From Bradyrhizobium sp. 149 (GTDB taxonomy: Bacteria > Pseudomonadota > Alphaproteobacteria > Rhizobiales > Xanthobacteraceae): a DNA stretch of 64,000 nucleotides. The stretch spans positions 124,001 to 188,000 of the forward strand of contig NZ_JADPKK010000015.1 of assembly GCF_023073915.1 (NCBI RefSeq), written 5' to 3'. The notes beneath the pieces were generated by a model that saw only the letters and a list, made by a program, of their open reading frames with translations, had not been told where the DNA came from and ran no database searches. The position numbers were made by a program, and so were the translations under genes. This document shows positions 16,533 through 26,071 of the stretch, in pieces (position 1 is the stretch's first letter; each line of letters opens with the position of its first letter).

Positions 16533-19500
16533 CTACCAGCTGTATCGCGCCACGCCCTTGCCGGCGTAGCTGCGCGTGACGTTGGAGAACTCGCCCTCGA
16601 AGGTCGCAGCAAGCGAAACGCCGTTGATGAACTTCATCTCCGCCGAGGCCGTCGTCAGGGCCGCGTCACGCGCCTGGGCGGCACCGTTGACGACAAAGGA
16701 CACGCCCGGCAGAGTTTGGAAGCCGGCGGCGATGTTGCGATCCGGATTGAAATCGTGCGCCCAGGCGAGGCGGCTGCGCAGGACGAGGGTCGCATCGCCA
16801 ACGGCGTATGATTTGTCGGTGCGCCATCCCAATTCGCTGCGCGTCGCAGTGACCGCCTTCGGGGTGTAGTCGAGCGCAAACATGCTGCTGCCCGAGAGAA
16901 CGCCTTCCGCATAGGCCGGCAGATCGAAAGCTGTGACCTGTGCGGCCGCATAAGGCGTGACACCGATCCATGAAGTCACAAACCGATAGCCGCCTTCGAT
17001 GCGCGCCGAGAATGCGTTGGCATTGAAGCGTGCGCGCAGTTGATCCACGCCTGTGACGGTCACGGTGCGATCCGTGGTGACATCCTGCCAGCCATAGGCG
17101 AGCGCAGCCGAAAGATACGCAGCACCGGCCGTGTGTCGAATGAAGGCCCCGGCCTGGAAGAGGTCCGACGAGCCGTGTCCGAGACCGTTGGCGATACTGA
17201 AATTTGTGCCGCCGCCGGCCAGCGCAAAGCCAGCCGAAGTCTCCGGCGAGAACCGATAGTCCGCACCGATAGCCGTGCCATAGACCCGGCCCGTCGCGGT
17301 GCTGGACCCCAAAGCCGCATTGCCGCTGGTAGTCTGGGATCCACCGAAGGCAGCGGCCCACGTGTTCCAGCGGCTTGCGAACGGATCGGCGATGCGGGGC
17401 GGAGTTTTGGTGTAGACCGCAGCATAGGCGTCGCGTTCGGCGCGGGAACGCAACTTGCCGCCGGAGGCGTACGCGGCCGCTGCATCCGTGTCGCTGGCAT
17501 CGGCAAACTGCGACGCGGTGCCCCGCGCACCATTGCCGTCGCGACCGTCGAGCCACGGGTCCAGCAGTACGCCCATGAACAGATTCATCGCCTGAAACGT
17601 CGTCTGCTGCGTACCGGTCGCCGCTTCGCCGGTGACTTGCGTCAGTCCCGCCGATGTCAGCGCGCCAAACGCCATCGGAATTCCGCCGTTGGTGTTGAAG
17701 TAACCGGTCAGTACGTTGGCGATGGTCTGTTGGTTGCCGGTCAGTCCCGTGTTGGATCCGGGACCGGACGGCGTGAAAGCCAATGTTAAATCCACATAGG
17801 CGTGCGTAGGGTCGTAACTCAATGACGTCGTAAAGTTGGATGGCAGGTTGGAACTGGCAAGCGCGCCGAATGTGCCGCTGATGCCGCCCGCTGCGCTCAA
17901 AATGGTATAGCGCTTGGCGAAATTGCCAGTGTTCGCGTAGATCGCGGATACCGTGCCGTTGAGGGTCGCGCTGCCCGAGACGTTGGCGAAGGAGGCGGCG
18001 GTCGGACTGATCTGCACCAGATAGGCTGCGCCGGACTGGAAGGCGAGATTGCCGTTTACCGTCATCGACGAGCCCGATGTGCCGCTGCCCGGCAGGAATG
18101 TGGCGCCGTTTGCGATCGTTGTATTGCCGATAACGCCGGTGCCCATCAGCGCGGCGCCAGCGTTCACCATGGTCAGACTGGACGCCGCGATGGACCCAGC
18201 TACATCAAGCGTGCCGCCGGACACCATGGTCGGGCCGGTGTAGGTATTTACCGACGTGAGCACCAGGCGGCCGGCGCCAATCTTCTCCAGCGGCCGCGGC
18301 CCATTCAACTCGGAAATAATGCCGGCCTGCGTTGCGGTGGCGGCGAGCACCTGCAGCTGCGTGTGGTTGGAATTCACCTGGATCGGATTCGCCAGCGTGA
18401 TGCCCTCGGCATAATCCAGCACCGAGCCGGTGGTCATGACAGCACCGGTGCCGAGGGCCGCGTTGTTCTCCACCCGCAGCGTTCCACCCGCAATCGTCGT
18501 GCCGCCCGAAAAGGTATTGGCGTTGGTGAGAACAGTGGTGCCGGTGCCGATCTGTTCGAATGTGCCGGAGCCGGAAATGGTGCCCGCGAAAGTGAAAATA
18601 TCCGATCGGTTGATCACGAACCTGGCGTTATCGAGCACGTTGCCGACGATCGAGCCAGTGGTCCCGCCATTGCCGAGCTGAAGCGTACCCGCCGCGATCG
18701 TTGTGCCGCCGGTATAGACGTTGGCCGCCGTGAGCGTCGTGGTGCCCATACCGCTCTGCTGCAATGCGCCGCTGCCTGCGACAACGCCGTCGAACTGGTA
18801 GGCGTTGAAACGATCGAATGCCAAGGTGCCGTGGTTCGTGACGCCGCCGATGATCGAGCCCGTCGTGCCGCCGTTGCCGAGCCACAACGTTCCAGCAACG
18901 ATCGTGGTACCGCCGACATAGGTGTTGGCGGCGGTCAGGACCAAATCTCCGGCACCTGACTTGGTCAGCGCACCTCCTGATCCGATCGGCTGGCTCGCGG
19001 TAAATGCGTTGCCGGCATGGGCAATATCGAAGCCGCCGCCATTGATGCCCCAATTGATAGTGCGCGCCGTCGCAGTGAATGACGTGCCGGTGACCTGCAG
19101 AGTGCCGCCGTCGAAGCTCAGCCCGCCTGCGGCGTTGCCGAGGTTAGTATCAGCCCCGACCGACAGAGTGCCGGCAGTTAAGACGGTTCCGCCGCTATAG
19201 GTGTTCGTTGCCGTCAGCGTCGTGGTGCCGGGGCCATTCTGCTGCACCACGCCGCTTCCGGAAATCACCCCGCCGAAGCCATAACTGTCGGAGCGGTTGA
19301 AGGCCAGCGTGGCGTTGTTCGTGACATTGCCGGTGATCGATCCGGTCGTCCCGCCATTCCCGAGTTGCAGCTTGCCGCCTGTGATGGTCGTGCCGCCGCT
19401 ATAGGTGTTGGTGCCAGTGAAGATGGTCGTGCCGGCCTCGGTGCGGGTTGCGCCGGCACCCGACACGTTCGACGCGAAAACATAGCCGGTGTCCGTATGA

Positions 19501-21140
19501 TTGAAGACGATCCGGCCGGTGCCGGCCCCGAACACAACAGACGGGGTGACGAGGGCGCCGGCGGCGGCCGCTGCCTGACCGGATGCGGCACCGATATTCA
19601 GCGTTCCGCTCGAGCCGCCATTCACCGCGATCGTCAGGGTGTTGCCGATCGAAACCGAACCGCCATCAGCGATCGTCAGCGCTCCCTGGCCGTTGCCGCC
19701 AAGGCTGAGATTCGTGTCGGTATTCCAGGCCGAACCGGCCCCGGTCACGGTCGCCGCGCCGGTACCAAAAACGCCGACAAAACTATTTAGCGCCCTGGCT
19801 ACGCCGCCGGCCTCGACCAGCAGCAATCCATTTCCCTGGACGCCGACTGCGATGCTGGAATTCCCGTAAAACCGCGAGTTCGCACCGGTGATGGTGACGC
19901 TGCCGGTCGTGCCGGCGCCTGAGCCGATTGAGGCCGACGTATTGCCGATAACTGTGCCGCCATTCGCGACAGTCAGCGAACCGTTGCCGCTATTGCCCAC
20001 CGCCAGGAACGCGGTGCTGGTCCAGATCGATCCTGCGCCGGAAACAGTGGCGGCGCCGGTGGCACCGGCGGCGCTCCCGATCAGGCCGTTGCTCCCCGTG
20101 ACCGTACCGCCACCGCTGACCCTGAAGGTGCCGGTGGTGCCGGCGAGCGTGCCGACCGCCACAGCGGCGCCCGAGTCGATGGCTCCACTGGGACCCGAGA
20201 CCTCAAGCGTGCCGCCCTTGATGAACGTGCCGTTCGAATAGGTGTTCTGGCCAGTGAAAATGGTGGTACCGGATTCGACCTGCACCGAGCCTGCGCCCGA
20301 GATCACCGGCGCGAAGGTGTAATTGTTCGACGTGTGATTGAATACGATTGTGCCGGTACCACTCCCGAACTGCACCTGGGGTACACTCACAACTCCAGGC
20401 GCCGTCGCAGCTTGACCCGACGCCGCACCAACATTGAGTGTGCCGGTGCCGGTGAAGCCGGAGTACCCCCCAATATACAGGCTCACGCTCGCAACTGTGC
20501 CGCTATTTGAAACGGTGAGCGTGCCGGTTCCGAGTTGTCCGAGGATAAGCGAGGATTCCAGGCGCGAGTTCGCGCCATCCACGACGACATTACCGACGGA
20601 GCCAGATAGCTGGCCCAGAGTGGTGCCGGCGGCACTGACGACCGTACCGCCTGCGGCAATGACGAGTGTGCCAATGCTGCCAGCATGAACTCCTATTTTG
20701 AAGGGGCCACTTCCGCCACTCCAGATCGAGCCTGCGCCGGTCACTGTTACCGTGCCGCTCCCACCCAGGTACCCGATCCCGCTATTGTTTTGGACGCTGA
20801 GACTGCCCCCGTTTTGGATGATCAGCGAACCGTTCGCGTTCTGTCCGACCACCAGGTTAAACGCAGCGGCTCCGGAAGTTCCAATGACCGCCGGGCTGGG
20901 GACGCTGTTGTTTGAGATCCCTACACTGTCATTTGTTGTTGGGACGCCGTTCGACCAGTTACCGGCCATAAACCAATTTGACGAGACCGCGCCGGTCCAC
21001 TCACTGTCCGCGCGAACGGGAGCGGCCAGAACCGCGGTCATCAATCCGGCAAGCGCGGTGGTGCCGAGAAGGCGCGCGCGCCAGCCTAATCCCAAACGCC
21101 GCCCGTAGGATGATCGCTCCGGCTTCGACAACCTCGTCAT
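16533..21140 (-). CDS. Autotransporter with PATR-type repeats (type Va)
   Basis: A 1535-residue surface protein. Seen: a long charged n-region followed by a hydrophobic signal (LLGTTALAGLMTAVLAAPVRA). The glycine-rich beta-helical passenger contains about seven units of the pattern NTYSGGTTI-x-GTL-x-LGNGGTTGSI between roughly residues 300 and 950. A C-terminal beta-barrel of about 280 residues ends in the aromatic ARYSW, as required for outer-membrane insertion. Known: such proteins display their passenger outside the cell, often as adhesins. No protease or lipase motif was recognised. A GTG at 21155 is an alternative start. It is divergent from an AraC regulator and lies between direct repeats A and B. 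Confidence 0.92.
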   Translation of the reverse strand: MTRLSKPERSSYGRRLGLGWRARLLGTTALAGLMTAVLAAPVRADSEWTGAVSSNWFMAGNWSNGVPTTNDSVGISNNSVPSPAVIGTSGAAAFNLVVGQNANGSLIIQNGGSLSVQNNSGIGYLGGSGTVTVTGAGSIWSGGSGPFKIGVHAGSIGTLVIAAGGTVVSAAGTTLGQLSGSVGNVVVDGANSRLESSLILGQLGTGTLTVSNSGTVASVSLYIGGYSGFTGTGTLNVGAASGQAATAPGVVSVPQVQFGSGTGTIVFNHTSNNYTFAPVISGAGSVQVESGTTIFTGQNTYSNGTFIKGGTLEVSGPSGAIDSGAAVAVGTLAGTTGTFRVSGGGTVTGSNGLIGSAAGATGAATVSGAGSIWTSTAFLAVGNSGNGSLTVANGGTVIGNTSASIGSGAGTTGSVTITGANSRFYGNSSIAVGVQGNGLLLVEAGGVARALNSFVGVFGTGAATVTGAGSAWNTDTNLSLGGNGQGALTIADGGSVSIGNTLTIAVNGGSSGTLNIGAASGQAAAAAGALVTPSVVFGAGTGRIVFNHTDTGYVFASNVSGAGATRTEAGTTIFTGTNTYSGGTTITGGKLQLGNGGTTGSITGNVTNNATLAFNRSDSYGFGGVISGSGVVQQNGPGTTTLTATNTYSGGTVLTAGTLSVGADTNLGNAAGGLSFDGGTLQVTGTSFTATARTINWGINGGGFDIAHAGNAFTASQPIGSGGALTKSGAGDLVLTAANTYVGGTTIVAGTLWLGNGGTTGSIIGGVTNHGTLAFDRFNAYQFDGVVAGSGALQQSGMGTTTLTAANVYTGGTTIAAGTLQLGNGGTTGSIVGNVLDNARFVINRSDIFTFAGTISGSGTFEQIGTGTTVLTNANTFSGGTTIAGGTLRVENNAALGTGAVMTTGSVLDYAEGITLANPIQVNSNHTQLQVLAATATQAGIISELNGPRPLEKIGAGRLVLTSVNTYTGPTMVSGGTLDVAGSIAASSLTMVNAGAALMGTGVIGNTTIANGATFLPGSGTSGSSMTVNGNLAFQSGAAYLVQISPTAASFANVSGSATLNGTVSAIYANTGNFAKRYTILSAAGGISGTFGALASSNLPSNFTTSLSYDPTHAYVDLTLAFTPSGPGSNTGLTGNQQTIANVLTGYFNTNGGIPMAFGALTSAGLTQVTGEAATGTQQTTFQAMNLFMGVLLDPWLDGRDGNGARGTASQFADASDTDAAAAYASGGKLRSRAERDAYAAVYTKTPPRIADPFASRWNTWAAAFGGSQTTSGNAALGSSTATGRVYGTAIGADYRFSPETSAGFALAGGGTNFSIANGLGHGSSDLFQAGAFIRHTAGAAYLSAALAYGWQDVTTDRTVTVTGVDQLRARFNANAFSARIEGGYRFVTSWIGVTPYAAAQVTAFDLPAYAEGVLSGSSMFALDYTPKAVTATRSELGWRTDKSYAVGDATLVLRSRLAWAHDFNPDRNIAAGFQTLPGVSFVVNGAAQARDAALTTASAEMKFINGVSLAATFEGEFSNVTRSYAGKGVARYSW

Positions 21141-21418
21141 CTCAAAAAGCCGCACTCTCGATCATAGAAGCCGATGGATGCGCATTTCTGCGGGCAAAGC
21201 GCCGAGCGATTCCAATGCGGCTTGAGTTCTCGTACTGGATAATTGACGGCCACTGACAACGCAACGAATTTAACGGCCAATTCCACCCCCACGATATTTT
21301 TGACTTCAGTGGTCAAATCATCTGAACTGCGCAGGCAAGTTGGTGGCAACGAGCCGTGGTCGCCGCTGCACCGGATTTGGTTTACCCGGTCGGAGCCAAA
21401 TGAAGGAGGTCGATTCCA
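21141..21418. promoter_or_regulatory. Divergent control region of autotransporter and araC genes
   Basis: 278 bases between divergent start codons. CCACTGA (21250-21256) and TCAGTGG (21306-21312) form a distant inverted repeat, matching 8 of 10 when extended by one and two bases. Such paired sites could bind the adjacent AraC-type protein. The pairing is seen; the binding is inferred. The araC start has AAGGAGG about 12 bases upstream. Confidence 0.4.
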
Positions 21419-22438
21419 ATGGCGGCGGCGATACCCGTTCTGCACTTCGACACCTCTGATTTTCCGGAAAGCCAGCGTTTTGAAGTTTGGCGTGCCGGAA
21501 TCACCACCCATCAGGTCACGCGCAGCGACCCTCCCGGCGCACCATTCGACGCGGTGGTGGACGCCTGGACGCTCGGCGAGATGGTGATGTCCCATTCCCG
21601 CATCGGCGCCGCCAGGATGGTGCGAACGGCGGAGATGGCGCGGCAGGACGGCCGCGACTGGATCATCGTCCTGCTCCTGAAATCCGGAACGCTCGACTTC
21701 GCAGTCGATGCCGGGGCAAGGCAGCAGACCCTCCGACAAGGCGAAGTGGCGATTTTTGATACGCTCTGCGACTTTGCTTCCGACGGCTCTGAGATGGACA
21801 GCATCACATGCGCCATTTCGCGACGCGCTTTCGCGCAGATCGCGTCCGAACCGCCGTTTCATCACGGTGTTATTGTTGACGGGCCCTGGGGGCGTCTTTT
21901 GGCCGACTACTTGCTGTCGCTTGTGCAACAGCTACCCCAGATGGAAGCCACTGACGCGTCCAGTCTCACCGAGACATTCGTCGCCATGCTGAAGGCCGCC
22001 CTCCAGACCGCGCAACCCGGCCGTAATGCAGCAGTGAGCAAATCGGTCTCTACGATCCGCCTGCGGGCGGAATCCTACATCGACCAGAATCTGACCTCGG
22101 ACCAGCTTACGTCGAAACTTGTTTGCAGAACGCTCGCCATTTCCGACTCGAGCCTGTACCGCGCGTTCGCGAGCAGCGGAGGGGTCACAGCTTATATTCG
22201 CCGGCGGCGGCTCGAAGCCATTCATGCGTTATTGAACGCCCGCAGCGACCAGCAGTCGATCGGCGAGATTTCGCGCCAATATGGTTTTGTCAGCGGCGCG
22301 CACTTCAGCCGGGCGTTTAGCAAGCAATTTGGCTTCAGCCCACGCGCCGCGCGCCTGGGAACAATCCTCATCCGACCAGCCGCCGAGGATGCCGACGAGG
22401 TTGCGACCTTCCGTCATTGGGAAGAACAGCTGCGGTGA
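21419..22438 (+). CDS. AraC-family transcriptional regulator
   Basis: A 339-residue regulator. Seen: an N-terminal sensor region (about 1-200) of the AraC_binding_2 type, including GTLDFAVDAGARQQTLRQGEVAIFDT. The C-terminal double helix-turn-helix domain has ISDSSLYRAFASSGGVTAYIRRRRLEAIHALL and the signature segment ISRQYGFVSGAHFSRAFSKQFGFSPRAAR (quoted in parts; about 230-325). It is divergent from the autotransporter gene. This arrangement suggests it controls the autotransporter (inference). The effector is unknown. Confidence 0.92.
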   Translation: MAAAIPVLHFDTSDFPESQRFEVWRAGITTHQVTRSDPPGAPFDAVVDAWTLGEMVMSHSRIGAARMVRTAEMARQDGRDWIIVLLLKSGTLDFAVDAGARQQTLRQGEVAIFDTLCDFASDGSEMDSITCAISRRAFAQIASEPPFHHGVIVDGPWGRLLADYLLSLVQQLPQMEATDASSLTETFVAMLKAALQTAQPGRNAAVSKSVSTIRLRAESYIDQNLTSDQLTSKLVCRTLAISDSSLYRAFASSGGVTAYIRRRRLEAIHALLNARSDQQSIGEISRQYGFVSGAHFSRAFSKQFGFSPRAARLGTILIRPAAEDADEVATFRHWEEQLR

Positions 22439-22528
22439 AGCCTGCAATTCGGGGCTCAAATCCGCCTCGAATTGCGACACCCGCTTGGTCTCACCACTCG
22501 CCCAATATCCCACTGTCGGGAGGCCCCA

Positions 22529-22645
22529 CAGTCGGCTTCGGGTCAAATGCGAAGAACTCAACCTGAACAAATCTAGTCCGCCGGGCCTCACTGAGCGGAC
22601 CTCAAAAAAATGCGCCGCCACTGCGCTGATGGGCACAATGCGACC
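22529..22645 (+). repeat. Imperfect direct repeat, copy B
   Basis: Second copy of the element at 16409-16523, with GAAGAACTCA, ATCTAGTCCG, GAGCGGACCTCAA, CGCCACT and TGATGGGC aligned in order. By eye about three quarters of positions match. It follows the end of the AraC gene, so the two copies bracket the autotransporter and its regulator. Confidence 0.7.
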
Positions 22646-22680
22646 ACCAACTATCCCTTCATCGAGAAGACGCCGCCCAT

Positions 22681-23457
22681 TCACCGTGGCAGAAGCGCTG
22701 CAGTGGCATCATCGACGCGTACGGCCTTAGGCTCCAACTTATGGGATCGCGCGAGAACGAAACGAGATGTCATGGGTATTTCCGCCTCGGCTCGGCCGTT
22801 CTGGCCGATCAGGATCAATCCGGCCCCGCCATTTGCCACATTGAGAACAATCGGCTCGCCACTCCAGGTGTTGATGGGCTCCATTCCGATAATGAGAAAT
22901 TCCCCCATGGGCTGGTCAAGATATTGGATGCGCAATTGCGGGCCGATTTCGGCCGCAGCAAGTTCAAAGCCGAACTGTCGAGCGCGCGCGTAAACGTCAG
23001 CCAAGGCTACGGCATCAAACGTGAACCCAAGCTGGGCCGGTGACACGACCACAAGCTCCACATCTGTTTCTTGGGAGCTAACGGTGAATGCCGGTCGCGC
23101 CAGGATTTCGGCGGCCTGCCCGCCGACATTGCAGCCCATATCGGCGAGCACATTGCGCAGCCTGATCGGGCCAGCAAAGGTGCCGATTTTGATCGTCTTC
23201 CATGTCGCGATATCGTCGGCGGACCTGATGGGCCGTTGGGGTGCCGGGACGGAGCGTGTCTTGAGCTTCAGCTGGTTCTCTGGGACATCGCGGGCTGCGC
23301 ATTGAGCCGATGCGGTGGTGGCGAACAGGAAAACGCAACCTGCACAGACCATAGAAGCCATAAAGTAACGGCTTGCTCCCAGCCCTGCACTCGGTCGCCT
23401 TGCACTCGAATGATGGCTACATGCCGTGCAATCGGCTCTGCTTGTCAAAATTGACAT
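22681..23457 (-). CDS. Secreted protein of unknown family
   Basis: A frame of 258 residues not recognised as any family. Seen: a hydrophobic segment FMASMVCAGCVFLFATTASAQ (residues 32-52 of the longest frame), which looks like a signal peptide with cleavage after ASA. A mature part of about 205 residues follows, rich in beta-strand-like stretches such as TDVELVVVSPAQLGFTF, EFLIIGMEPINTWSGEPIVLNV and GAGLILIGQNGRAEAEIPM (quoted in parts). The start may be the ATG at 23361, which would leave an uncharged signal n-region; the upstream start is kept for that reason. It converges with the AraC gene. Two cysteines remain in the first third of the mature part. Confidence 0.6.
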   Translation of the reverse strand: MSILTSRADCTACSHHSSARRPSAGLGASRYFMASMVCAGCVFLFATTASAQCAARDVPENQLKLKTRSVPAPQRPIRSADDIATWKTIKIGTFAGPIRLRNVLADMGCNVGGQAAEILARPAFTVSSQETDVELVVVSPAQLGFTFDAVALADVYARARQFGFELAAAEIGPQLRIQYLDQPMGEFLIIGMEPINTWSGEPIVLNVANGGAGLILIGQNGRAEAEIPMTSRFVLARSHKLEPKAVRVDDATAALLPR

Positions 23458-23764
23458 GGCAAATCGCTTTTTCGATTACGCCTGACAGAAAAAAGCCCGC
23501 CTCCGAGTCAGGGGAAGAACGGTAGGAAATGACTTCGATGAACATTCCCCGGCCGACTTTGAAATGCGTCCGGAGGAGGGGCGATGGCTTAAGTATTTCA
23601 ATTTCCAAATGACGGGTGGCAGTCCGTAAGCCTGGTCACCCGCCCAATCTCATCAGACCTAACAGGAATGATGCAGCCGAAGACTAGCACCAAAGTTCCG
23701 TCGGCAACACCGAAAGTTCAGCTGCGGGTCGTAATGCGCCGATGAGGCGCGAATGCCAATTGGG
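23458..23764. other. Spacer without recognised features
   Basis: 307 bases between the unknown secreted protein and tauE. A short hairpin GCGCC-TCATC-GGCGC lies shortly after the tauE stop on the minus strand but has no T-run. Nothing else was recognised. Confidence 0.4.
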
Positions 23765-24544
23765 TCAGGGAATCCACCCGATGAGCTGCTTCGCCGCGGC
23801 CGAGATCATCACCAGCCCGCCGGTGATCACGGCGACGTCGAGGATCACGGTGTGGATGTGCACCGGCATCCGCTCGACGAATGCTTTCGCGAGGAACGCT
23901 CCGGGAATGGCGATCGCGCCGATCAGCAGCGCGAAGGCGAGCACCTGCGCATTCACTGCGCCGGCGAGGCCGAACACGGAGATCTTGATGAGACCGGTGC
24001 CGAGCGAGATCATCGCATCGGTCGCGATCACGGCGGCGCCTTCGAGGCCTGCTGCCATCAGCAGCGAGAGCAGGATCACGCCGGAGCCGGAGGTGCCGCC
24101 GACCAGCACGCCGTAACCGACGGAGCCGGCTGCAAGGCCGGTGTCGCCGATCCTGACCTCGCGGCGGCGGAGCACGCGGCGCAGCGGCACGCTCATGATC
24201 AGCATGGTGCCGATCACCAGCGCCGCCCCGGCGTTGGTGAGACGGGTATAGCCGTAGGCGCCCAGCGCCGTCGTCAGCGCGGCGCAGGCGAGCACGATCA
24301 GCGCGCGACGGCGATCAGCGTAACGGAGATAGGCGATCGCGCGGCTCGAATTGGTGAAGATCGCGGAGATCGCGATGATGGGCACCACAGGCTCGGCGCC
24401 GACCAGCGGCACCAGCACCAGCGGCATCAATGCGCCGGTGCCGTAGCCGGCCAGACCACCGATGATCGAAGCAAACAACGCCATCAACGCGACCAGCAGC
24501 AGCTGAAAAATCGAGATGTCGGCGAAGCCCGAGACGATGGTCAC
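23765..24544 (-). CDS. TauE/SafE family sulfite exporter-like permease
   Basis: A 259-residue membrane protein with about eight hydrophobic segments in two halves. Each half opens with a glycine-rich motif typical of the family: ASIIGGLAGYGTGALMPLVLV near residue 25 (quoted in parts) and GYGVLVGGTSGSGVILLSLL near residue 145. Known: TauE/SafE proteins carry sulfite, sulfoacetate or other organosulfur anions. It starts with GTG overlapping the stop of the CCA-adding enzyme gene (GTGA) and is the last gene of a five-gene overlapping operon. The substrate is unknown. Confidence 0.9.
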   Translation of the reverse strand: MTIVSGFADISIFQLLLVALMALFASIIGGLAGYGTGALMPLVLVPLVGAEPVVPIIAISAIFTNSSRAIAYLRYADRRRALIVLACAALTTALGAYGYTRLTNAGAALVIGTMLIMSVPLRRVLRRREVRIGDTGLAAGSVGYGVLVGGTSGSGVILLSLLMAAGLEGAAVIATDAMISLGTGLIKISVFGLAGAVNAQVLAFALLIGAIAIPGAFLAKAFVERMPVHIHTVILDVAVITGGLVMISAAAKQLIGWIP

Positions 24545-25797
24545 GTTCTCTCATCGCGGCTGATTCGTGCCGCAGCTTGATCGGCGATGGAAGCGAGTGC
24601 AGCTTGCTCTAGGGGAAAATCAGCCGCAAGCCAAGCGTCCTCGGCGAGCGTCAACACATGTCCGAGCGCGGGTCCTTCCGCCATGCCGCGCGCGATGAAG
24701 TCGGCGGCGCGAAGCGGAAATTTCGGCGCAGTCCAGCGCTGCGGCAGCTCGGCCAGCGCACGCCACCGCGACGAGCCGACGTCACCGCCGGCTCTCGCCC
24801 AGCCCAACAACACGCGATCGTGATAGCGCTCCGCACCGAGCCGGTAGAGCAGCCGCCGCGCATCGGCTTCGTTCTTGGTGGCCAGACGCCACCATCGGTG
24901 CCCCATCGAATCCAGCGCCTTGGTTTCCGCATTGGAGAGCCTCAGGCGCGTGGCGACACGCTTGGCGTCTTCGGTCACGGCGACTGTCAGCGCGGCGAGC
25001 CGCCGCGTGCTGCTCGCGGCGAGGCCAAGCTCGCGCTCGATCGCGATCATCGCCGAGAGCGGCCCGGTATAGCCGACGCCGCCAGTCAGCGCCTGCAGCA
25101 ATCCGGCTTCCGCCATGGCGAGCGCGGCGGCAGAGGCACCGCGAGCGACCAGCAGCTTCAGCATCTCCATGCGCAGCCGCTCGGCCGACAGGCTCGCAAG
25201 GCCGGCGCGGCCGCGGATGCAGGCGAGATAGCCGTCGCAGTCGGGGTCGCCGGCGCCAAAGGCGGCGTGGATGCGGAAGAAGCGCAGGATGCGCAGGAAA
25301 TCCTCGGCGATGCGCCGGTCGGGATCGCCGATGAAGCGCACGCGCCGCGCGACCGCATCCGCGATGCCTCCGACGTAGTCGTGGACGACGCCGTCAGCGT
25401 CGACCGAGAGCCCGTTCATCGTGAAGTCGCGGCGCTCGGCATCCTTCACCCAGTCGCGGCCGAACGCGACCTTGGCCTTGCGGCCAAAGGTTTCGGTATC
25501 CTCGCGCAGCGTCGTGACTTCGTAAGGCTGCCCGTCGATGACGAGCGTGACGGTACCGTGGTCGATGCCAGTCGGCACGCCCTTGATGCCGGCACTTTTG
25601 GCGCGCCGCATCACCTCGTGCGGGAGCGCCGTGGTCGCGATGTCGATGTCACCGGGCACGAGGCCGAGCAGCGCGTTGCGCACGGCGCCGCCGACAACCC
25701 GCGCCTCCTCGCCATCCGCGTTGAGCAATTGCAGGACGCGTGCGGTCCCGCCCGAGGTCAGCCAGGGCGCATCGGCGAGTAACGGCTCTGCGCTCAT
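24541..25797 (-). CDS. cca: CCA-adding tRNA nucleotidyltransferase / poly(A) polymerase family
   Basis: A 418-residue class II nucleotidyltransferase that adds or repairs the CCA end of tRNA, or adds A residues. Seen: the catalytic segment RVVGGAVRNALLGLVPGDIDIATTAL near residue 32 (quoted in part; metal-binding DID). The template motif RRDFTMNGLSVD follows, then GGIADAVARRVRFIGDPDRRIAEDFLRILRFFRI, and a helical C-terminal half. The start is the ATG at 25797; an in-frame upstream extension has no homology. It sits 10 bases after DUF6111 and overlaps tauE by 4 bases. CCA versus poly(A) activity cannot be settled by eye. Confidence 0.93.
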   Translation of the reverse strand: MSAEPLLADAPWLTSGGTARVLQLLNADGEEARVVGGAVRNALLGLVPGDIDIATTALPHEVMRRAKSAGIKGVPTGIDHGTVTLVIDGQPYEVTTLREDTETFGRKAKVAFGRDWVKDAERRDFTMNGLSVDADGVVHDYVGGIADAVARRVRFIGDPDRRIAEDFLRILRFFRIHAAFGAGDPDCDGYLACIRGRAGLASLSAERLRMEMLKLLVARGASAAALAMAEAGLLQALTGGVGYTGPLSAMIAIERELGLAASSTRRLAALTVAVTEDAKRVATRLRLSNAETKALDSMGHRWWRLATKNEADARRLLYRLGAERYHDRVLLGWARAGGDVGSSRWRALAELPQRWTAPKFPLRAADFIARGMAEGPALGHVLTLAEDAWLAADFPLEQAALASIADQAAARISRDERT

Positions 25798-25807
25798 CGT
25801 GCGGCCC

Positions 25808-26071
25808 TTATTTTTCCACGCCCGGCACGAGCCTGCCGTTCTCGATATGGGCGGGAACGTAGGTCGAATCCGGCGCCGCGCCGGAGAAATGCGCAAACCC
25901 GATCAGCCCCGCGATCACCAGCACGAGCGCAGCCAGCATGAGACGCGCGACGATGGTGATCGGCCACGACGATTGCACGAAGAGGCCGGAACGCGTGGCG
26001 GCCAGGAACAGCGCATAGACGGCAAAAGGAACGAGGAAGATTCCGATCTCGGTCAGGATCGGCCGAATCAT
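25808..26071 (-). CDS. DUF6111-type small membrane protein
   Basis: An 87-residue protein with two hydrophobic helices (IGIFLVPFAVYALFLAAT and ARLMLAALVLVIAGLIGFAHF) and a polar C-terminal tail ending GRLVPGVEK. It overlaps the NUDIX gene by four bases (ATGA). Its conserved place between a CoA pyrophosphatase and the CCA-adding enzyme is typical of alphaproteobacteria; function unknown. Confidence 0.8.
   Translation of the reverse strand: MIRPILTEIGIFLVPFAVYALFLAATRSGLFVQSSWPITIVARLMLAALVLVIAGLIGFAHFSGAAPDSTYVPAHIENGRLVPGVEK

Noticed and set aside
16533..21140. Repeated DNA considered as a CRISPR array or tandem-repeat locus
   Set aside because: The repeats are irregular and encode glycine-rich beta-helix units of an autotransporter in one frame; there are no uniform repeats with unique spacers.
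23417..23608. Minus-strand frame of 63 codons upstream of the unknown secreted protein
   Set aside because: No Shine-Dalgarno, no family, overlaps the presumed leader region; equally likely to be chance.
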